A stretch of DNA of 37,327 bases. Source: Oligella ureolytica DSM 18253 (GTDB taxonomy: Bacteria; Pseudomonadota; Gammaproteobacteria; Burkholderiales; Burkholderiaceae_B). The DNA is taken from NCBI RefSeq assembly GCF_000373745.1, contig NZ_KB892298.1:1-37327 (forward strand), read 5' to 3'. This document shows, piece by piece, positions 33,006 to 37,327 of this stretch. The first letter of the stretch is position 1; each line of letters begins with the position of its first letter. Below the pieces are notes generated by a model. The model was not told the origin of the DNA. It searched no databases and saw only the letters and a program-made list of their open reading frames with translations. A program made the position numbers and the translations under genes.

Positions 33006-34688
33006 GTGCCGATAGTGCCAATTAAAATTAATCATTTTAACGATACCTTGCCGTTACATAGCCTGCTGACTAAGTGTCTAATGACTTTGTCAGTAGGTGT
33101 TTTGTTAGCGTTGTATGGCACGGCAGGTGAGGCTGTCGCTCAGTCCCAGTCCGTTACGGAGTTAAATCAACAACAAAAAGCGGCTGAGCGGCGACGAGCC
33201 GAACTGGAAAAGCAAATTAACTCGGTCAAAAGGCTAATAAAAAGTCAGGAGTCTGAAAAGCAGGATGTCGTTGATAGGCTCAGTGAGTCTGAGCGTAATA
33301 TTTCCCGTATTAATGCAGAGCTTGACGGTTTGCAAGAACAGCAAGAGGCAGCGCAGCATGAGATTGTCTTGTTGCGCCGACAGGCTGATGGTCAACGAGA
33401 GCTTCTAGCGGAGCGTCAAGAGGACTTAGGCGAGCAGATTTATGCTCAATATACTAGTGGGCTTTCTCCGTGGTCGGCCCTATTTTCCGGTGGCGATGCG
33501 CAAAAAATCGGTCGTGATATGGGCTACCTAAGTTATGTTGCCAGAGCGCGCGCAAGAGCAGTTCAAGAGTTAAATCAGGCCATTTTGAGTTTGCAAAAAA
33601 CAGAGTCTGAGATTAAGGGGCGACAGCAAGAAATTGAGCGATTAGCAGAGCGGACACTGGCCAGTAAAAACGAATTAGAAAACGAGCAAAGAAAATATCA
33701 AACAGAGCTTGGCAATATTGAGCAGGAGCTTAAAAATCGACGAGCTGAAGCCGGCCGATTGGCAGGGGATCAGCGGCGTCTGGATAGCCTGATTGGTGAG
33801 ATCGGTAAGACGATTACACAACAAAGAGAAATTGCCCGGCAGGCTGAGTTAGCACGTCAGCGCCAAGCCTTAGAGCGTCAACAGCAATTAACACAAGAGC
33901 GCGATGCTCAGGCTAGGTTGGCCGCAGAACAGGCCGCCTTAGCTCAACAGCAGGCAGACCGCGCCGCCTCAATGCGTGCTCAAGCGCAAGAAGCACAGGA
34001 GACTGCGGTCTCAAGGCAGCGGCTCACTGAGATTCGCATACGCGAAGAAGAGAACGCACTGGCTCAAGCCATTCGACCCGAAGATCTTGAGCAGGCGAAA
34101 CGTCGCTTAACGGCGGCGCTAAATGAGCGTCAGCAAAGTCAACAGCAGCTGTCTCAGGCTCGTATGTTGCAGGAAAATGCTGAAATCGAAGCGGCTAAAG
34201 CGCGCTTAGCTAAAGAAAAGGCGCTAGAGGCACAGCGCCTTGAGGCTAAAGCGCGAGCAGATGAGCGTAAGGCAAGAGCACTGGCTGCATCTGCCAATGA
34301 CGGTATCCCCCAAGGAGCACCTTGGCCGTTGCGAGGAACCTTGCAAGGACGATTTGGTCGAACTCGCCCGGATACGGGCGGTGTGTGGCGCGGTATTTTG
34401 ATCAAGGCTGATGCCGGTGCATCTGTCAAAGCGATTGCCGGAGGCACCGTTGTTTTTTCTGACTGGATGCGTGGCTTTGGTAATCTAATTATTGTTGATC
34501 ATGGTGCTAACTATATGAGTGTCTATGGTTACAATCAGAGCTTATCGCGCAAGGTAGGCGATAAGGTCAATTCGGGTCAAACGATTGCTCGTGCGGGTTC
34601 TACCGGAGGGCAGGTTGAGCCGGCTTTGTATTTTGAGATCAGACGGGGTTCGCAGCCAATAGACCCCCTTACTATGTTGGCGAAGTAG
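33006..34688 (+). CDS. envC: EnvC-like murein hydrolase activator (degenerate LytM domain)
   Basis: A 560-aa periplasmic protein. GTG 33006 is the most likely start because the signal peptide (core about 27-40, cleavage near 'EAVAQS') needs the upstream basic residues; ATG 33081 is an alternative. A very long Gln/Glu/Arg-rich coiled coil (about 50-420) leads to a C-terminal M23/LytM domain ('APWPLRGTLQGRFGR' to 'DPLTMLAK'). The zinc ligands are lost: the first H-x-G is 'WRGILI' and the H-L-H is 'ALYF'. It therefore activates amidases at the septum, as EnvC does, instead of cutting peptidoglycan. Confidence 0.88.
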   Translation: MPIVPIKINHFNDTLPLHSLLTKCLMTLSVGVLLALYGTAGEAVAQSQSVTELNQQQKAAERRRAELEKQINSVKRLIKSQESEKQDVVDRLSESERNISRINAELDGLQEQQEAAQHEIVLLRRQADGQRELLAERQEDLGEQIYAQYTSGLSPWSALFSGGDAQKIGRDMGYLSYVARARARAVQELNQAILSLQKTESEIKGRQQEIERLAERTLASKNELENEQRKYQTELGNIEQELKNRRAEAGRLAGDQRRLDSLIGEIGKTITQQREIARQAELARQRQALERQQQLTQERDAQARLAAEQAALAQQQADRAASMRAQAQEAQETAVSRQRLTEIRIREEENALAQAIRPEDLEQAKRRLTAALNERQQSQQQLSQARMLQENAEIEAAKARLAKEKALEAQRLEAKARADERKARALAASANDGIPQGAPWPLRGTLQGRFGRTRPDTGGVWRGILIKADAGASVKAIAGGTVVFSDWMRGFGNLIIVDHGANYMSVYGYNQSLSRKVGDKVNSGQTIARAGSTGGQVEPALYFEIRRGSQPIDPLTMLAK

Positions 34689-34714
34689 CTTTAGAAAAAA
34701 GCAAAAGGTGCGCA

Positions 34715-36274
34715 ATGCTTTATGTTTCAAGTTTTTTAACAAATCGACCTCTCTCCAAATCATTGGTAGGGTTAGCTTGCTCAATGCTAATGCTCGGTGG
34801 TGTAGTTTCTGCAGAGTCGCATTATTCACAAACAGGGCCTGAAGCGGGCACGCCCAAGTCTACGCACGAACAGGCTGAGTTCAGTTACGATGTGATCGAG
34901 TCGGCCCCTGCTATTGAAGCGGTTCCGGGTGTAGATGACCGTCTGCCTTATGAAGAGCTGAGGCGCTTTGCTGCGGTTTTTGCTGCGGTTCAAAATCGTT
35001 ATGTAGAGCCTGTTGATACGGCGAAATTAGTTGACGCAGCAATTAACGGCATGCTTGATGATTTAGATCCTCATTCTTCTTATTTAAACGAAGAGGCGTT
35101 TGCCAGTTTACAAGAAGCGACGGAGGGCACGTTTGGCGGTTTAGGGATTGAAATCAATGAAACCGCCAATAAAGAGATAGAGATTATTTCTCCGATTGAA
35201 GATAGCCCCGCGGCACGTGCTGGTGTTATGCCGGGTGACGTTATCGTGAAAGTCAATGGAGAGGCGCTGAGTGAGCTGCCGTTGAATGAGGTGGTCAAGC
35301 AGCTTCGCGGTGAGCCGGGTTCGACTATTGAGCTTACTGTGCGTCGCGGTGATGAGGAAATTGATTTCTCTATAGAACGCGACTTAATTAAAGTGCAGAG
35401 TGTCCGCAGTGACATGCTGGATAATGATATTGCTTATGTCAGAATTTCACAGTTCCAAGAGCGTACAGTAGAAGAGCTGGTCAGCAGTTTAAATGACTTT
35501 AAAATCACGCCAAAAGCATTGGTTTTAGACTTACGTAATGATCCGGGTGGTTTGTTAAATGCAGCGGTTGGAGTGACCGGTGCATTCATTGAGCCGGATC
35601 AGTTAGTGGTTTATACCAAGAGCCGTGGTGAGGTGAATTTGCGTTATCGCGTGGTGCCTAGTGATTACAGCTTAAATCATCAGGATCCACTTAAGAATCT
35701 GCCGAGTTGGAGTCGTGAGGTACCGATGGTTGTATTGATTAACGTCGGCTCCGCTTCAGCGTCTGAGATCGTTGCCGGTGCGCTACAGGATTATGAGCGT
35801 GCCACCGTTATGGGTAACCGTAGCTTTGGTAAAGGCTCTGTCCAGGTGGTGTTGGATCTTGGCGATGAAACCGGTGTTAAGCTGACCATTGCCAGATATT
35901 ACACACCCAAGGATCGTTCTATTCAGGCAACAGGTATTGAGCCCGATATTGTCGTGACAGACACTGAATATGGTGACTTTTTTAACATCCGTCGTGAGGC
36001 AGACTTAAGTGATCACTTGACGGGTGAAAATGATTTATCTGAGGTTGGGATAGCTGCCAGCCAGGACGCTTTAGACGCTGCTGCAGAGCCTGAAGCAACG
36101 GTAGATGATAATCAATCAGAGGCCCCGGCGGAAACCGATGATGAGGGTGTAGACGCTACGGATTCCAAAGAAAAGCCTAATATTGAGATGTACACCTTTG
36201 GTTCAGAAGAGGATTATCAATTGCAGCAGGCTGTTAAGTTTTTAATCGGGGAGTATCTTGGCACAGATGAATGA
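34715..36274 (+). CDS. ctpA: Carboxy-terminal processing serine protease CtpA (S41)
   Basis: A 519-aa secreted protease with a signal peptide (about 1-33, 'LMLGGVVSA'). The N-terminal helical part is followed by a PDZ domain ('GGLGIEINETANKE' to 'RRGDEEIDFSIERDL'). The S41 catalytic core has the dyad S348 ('GSASASEIVAGAL') and K373 ('RSFGKGSVQ'), with the standard 25-residue spacing. The last 85 residues are an acidic extension ending in a helix. CtpA proteases trim C-termini and control murein hydrolases, so the neighbourhood with EnvC is functionally coherent. Its stop overlaps the moeB start by 8 bp. Confidence 0.95.
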   Translation: MLYVSSFLTNRPLSKSLVGLACSMLMLGGVVSAESHYSQTGPEAGTPKSTHEQAEFSYDVIESAPAIEAVPGVDDRLPYEELRRFAAVFAAVQNRYVEPVDTAKLVDAAINGMLDDLDPHSSYLNEEAFASLQEATEGTFGGLGIEINETANKEIEIISPIEDSPAARAGVMPGDVIVKVNGEALSELPLNEVVKQLRGEPGSTIELTVRRGDEEIDFSIERDLIKVQSVRSDMLDNDIAYVRISQFQERTVEELVSSLNDFKITPKALVLDLRNDPGGLLNAAVGVTGAFIEPDQLVVYTKSRGEVNLRYRVVPSDYSLNHQDPLKNLPSWSREVPMVVLINVGSASASEIVAGALQDYERATVMGNRSFGKGSVQVVLDLGDETGVKLTIARYYTPKDRSIQATGIEPDIVVTDTEYGDFFNIRREADLSDHLTGENDLSEVGIAASQDALDAAAEPEATVDDNQSEAPAETDDEGVDATDSKEKPNIEMYTFGSEEDYQLQQAVKFLIGEYLGTDE

Positions 36275-37028
36275 TCAGCAGCTTTTGCGTTATGCGCGTC
36301 ATATCATGTTGGATGACGTCGGCTTTGAGGGCCAGGAGCGCCTGCTTAATAGCAGGGTGTTAATGGTAGGGGCTGGTGGTTTAGGCGCGCCCGCATTAAT
36401 GTATCTTGTTGCTGCCGGTGTAGGTACGATTCATCTGGTGGATGACGATGACGTTGAGCTAAGCAATCTACAACGTCAAATTGTGCATAGTACTGAGCGG
36501 GTAGGTATGCCCAAGGTTGAGTCGGCTAAGCAGATGGCCAAGATGCTAAATCCTGAGGTTAATTTTATTGCCCATCATCAACGTTTTGGTGATGAAGGCC
36601 TTGAGCAGTTAATCCAAGATGTTGATTTGGTCTTGGAGTGCACTGATAATTTTAATACTCGCCAGCAACTCAATCGCATTTGCTTTAAGTATAAGGTGCC
36701 GATGGTTTCCGCTGCGGCTATCCGTTTTGATGGGCAAGTGACAGTCTACGATTTTAGAGAGGCTTCTAGTCCCTGTTATGCCTGTCAATACGATCCTAGT
36801 GAAAATTTACAGCCCGATAACTGTGCGACATTGGGCGTGTTGTCTACTGTGGTAGGCAGTATTGGCATGATGCAAGCGCATGAGGCTTTGAAATTGCTGC
36901 TGGGAATGGGCCGATCTTTGGCTGGGCGTTTATTGATGTTTGATGGGCGAGATACGCGATGGCAGGAGTTTAAGTTAAGAAAAAACCCGCATTGCACTGT
37001 ATGTGCAGAGCTCGCCGGCATTGATTAA
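36267..37028 (+). CDS. moeB: MoeB/ThiF-type adenylyltransferase
   Basis: A 253-aa E1-like enzyme. ATG 36267 overlaps the ctpA end; TTG 36258, closer to GGGGAG, would add three residues. The ATP-binding 'VLMVGAGGLGAPALMYLVAAGVG' region (positions about 30-52), 'LVDDDDVELSNLQRQI' and two Cys pairs for structural zinc ('CYACQYD' and 'CTVCAELAG') are typical. It adenylates the C-terminal Gly of MoaD or ThiS for sulfur transfer in molybdopterin or thiamine synthesis; which substrate is not decided by sequence. The start of a sulfur-loop cysteine lies in 'DNCATLGVL'. Confidence 0.9.
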   Translation: MNDQQLLRYARHIMLDDVGFEGQERLLNSRVLMVGAGGLGAPALMYLVAAGVGTIHLVDDDDVELSNLQRQIVHSTERVGMPKVESAKQMAKMLNPEVNFIAHHQRFGDEGLEQLIQDVDLVLECTDNFNTRQQLNRICFKYKVPMVSAAAIRFDGQVTVYDFREASSPCYACQYDPSENLQPDNCATLGVLSTVVGSIGMMQAHEALKLLLGMGRSLAGRLLMFDGRDTRWQEFKLRKNPHCTVCAELAGID

Positions 37029-37039
37029 TCACTTAAAAA

Positions 37040-37067
37040 GCTTCTCCTGTTTTAGAGAAGCCTTTTT
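37040..37067 (+). terminator. Intrinsic terminator after moeB
   Basis: GCTTCTC (37040-37046) and GAGAAGC (37055-37061) form a 7-bp stem with an 8-nt loop, followed by CTTTTTACC. It lies 11 bp after the moeB stop and ends the ctpA-moeB transcript, just before the IS-derived sequence. Confidence 0.85.
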
Positions 37068-37069
37068 AC

Positions 37070-37327
37070 CAAAATGCGCGGAAAGCCTCGTCGTTTAGGG
37101 CGAGGGTGAATAGCGCGGACGGCAACGCCGTCCTTTGAATCTATGGTGGCGTTTGCTGTTGCTCGATATACTGTCGAATGATTTCAATCGGCGCGCCGCC
37201 ACAGCTTCCAGCAAAATAACTTGGCGACCATAAAGCCCCTTTCCACAGTTTCTTTTTAATGTTGGGGTAGTTCTTTTTTCGGATAAGAAGACTGGATATA
37301 CCCTTTAGGCTATTAACCAGTTTTGAT
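37070..37327 (-). mobile_element. End of an IS200/IS605-family element
   Basis: Downstream of the TnpA stop, two hairpins lie close together. One is CCTCGTC/GGCGAGG (37086-37092 with 37099-37105, loop GTTTAG). The other is a perfect GGACGGC/GCCGTCC (37117-37123 with 37127-37133, loop AAC). IS200/IS605 elements carry subterminal hairpins recognised by TnpA instead of terminal inverted repeats. The junction with host DNA is probably between the moeB terminator and about 37085. The rest of the element is outside the window. Confidence 0.7.
37141..37327 (-). CDS. tnpA: IS200/IS605 transposase TnpA (Y1 HUH), C-terminal fragment
   Basis: On the minus strand the frame is open to the window edge and ends with TAG at 37141-37143. 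The roughly 62 visible residues read from 'SKLVNSLKGISSLLIRKK' through 'LWKGALWSPSYFAGSCGG' to 'IIRQYIEQQQTPP'. This is the C-terminal part of a Y1 HUH transposase, and the Tyr in 'RQYIEQQ' is the expected nucleophile that attacks single-stranded DNA. The N-terminal HUH motif lies outside the window, so completeness is unknown. Confidence 0.9.
   Translation of the reverse strand, partial: SKLVNSLKGISSLLIRKKNYPNIKKKLWKGALWSPSYFAGSCGGAPIEIIRQYIEQQQTPP

Overview
The window looks like chromosomal DNA of a moderate-GC betaproteobacterium, most plausibly a member of Burkholderiales (Alcaligenaceae-like). This is inferred from gene order and protein character: dksA next to a COG0523 GTPase and hslVU, ntrY followed by a short ntrX and trkAH, a gpsA-secB-grxC-rhodanese block facing gpmA-envC-ctpA-moeB, a DksA with a degenerate zinc finger, and an HslV with a short propeptide. 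Species identity cannot be settled from the sequence alone.

The two edges are insertion-sequence tails. An IS3-type transposase end (1-289) has truncated a Crp/Fnr regulator. An IS200/IS605-type TnpA C-terminus with hairpins lies at 37080-37327. The left 2 kb is worn: besides the truncated regulator it holds a frameshifted, internally deleted old-yellow-enzyme gene, then an intact small membrane methyltransferase and tRNA-Arg(CCG).

From 2.3 to 8.5 kb come a membrane-anchored cytochrome c with an acidic tail, a coiled-coil gene coupled to zapA, 6S RNA with a strong terminator, a class I methyltransferase, two tandem SIMPL-domain proteins, lgt, a cobalamin adenosyltransferase and a CusF-like periplasmic protein. 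From 8.5 to 11.1 kb are hslU and hslV (with a sigma-32-like promoter) and dksA.

The most interesting region is the zinc locus (about 11.1-15.9 kb): a His-rich COG0523 GTPase and zur on the minus strand, then a Zur-box-like palindrome, an unannotated 58-aa Cys-rich one-helix membrane protein, an intrinsic terminator, and znuC-znuB-znuA. ZnuA carries a perfect hexanucleotide tandem repeat that encodes a His-Asp tract. The adjacent DksA has lost three of four zinc-finger cysteines. Together this looks like a zinc-limitation response module whose first gene is a small protein of unknown function.

From 16 to 27 kb are a DUF484 gene, fmt, rimO (minus), rsmB, a DUF4390 lipoprotein, ntrY, a short ntrX without an AAA+ domain, and trkA/trkH, linking two-component sensing to potassium uptake. 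From 27 to 37 kb are trmL and comF (minus), a BioC-like methyltransferase, the gpsA/secB/grxC/rhodanese block (minus), and gpmA, envC, ctpA and moeB (plus), closed by an intrinsic terminator.
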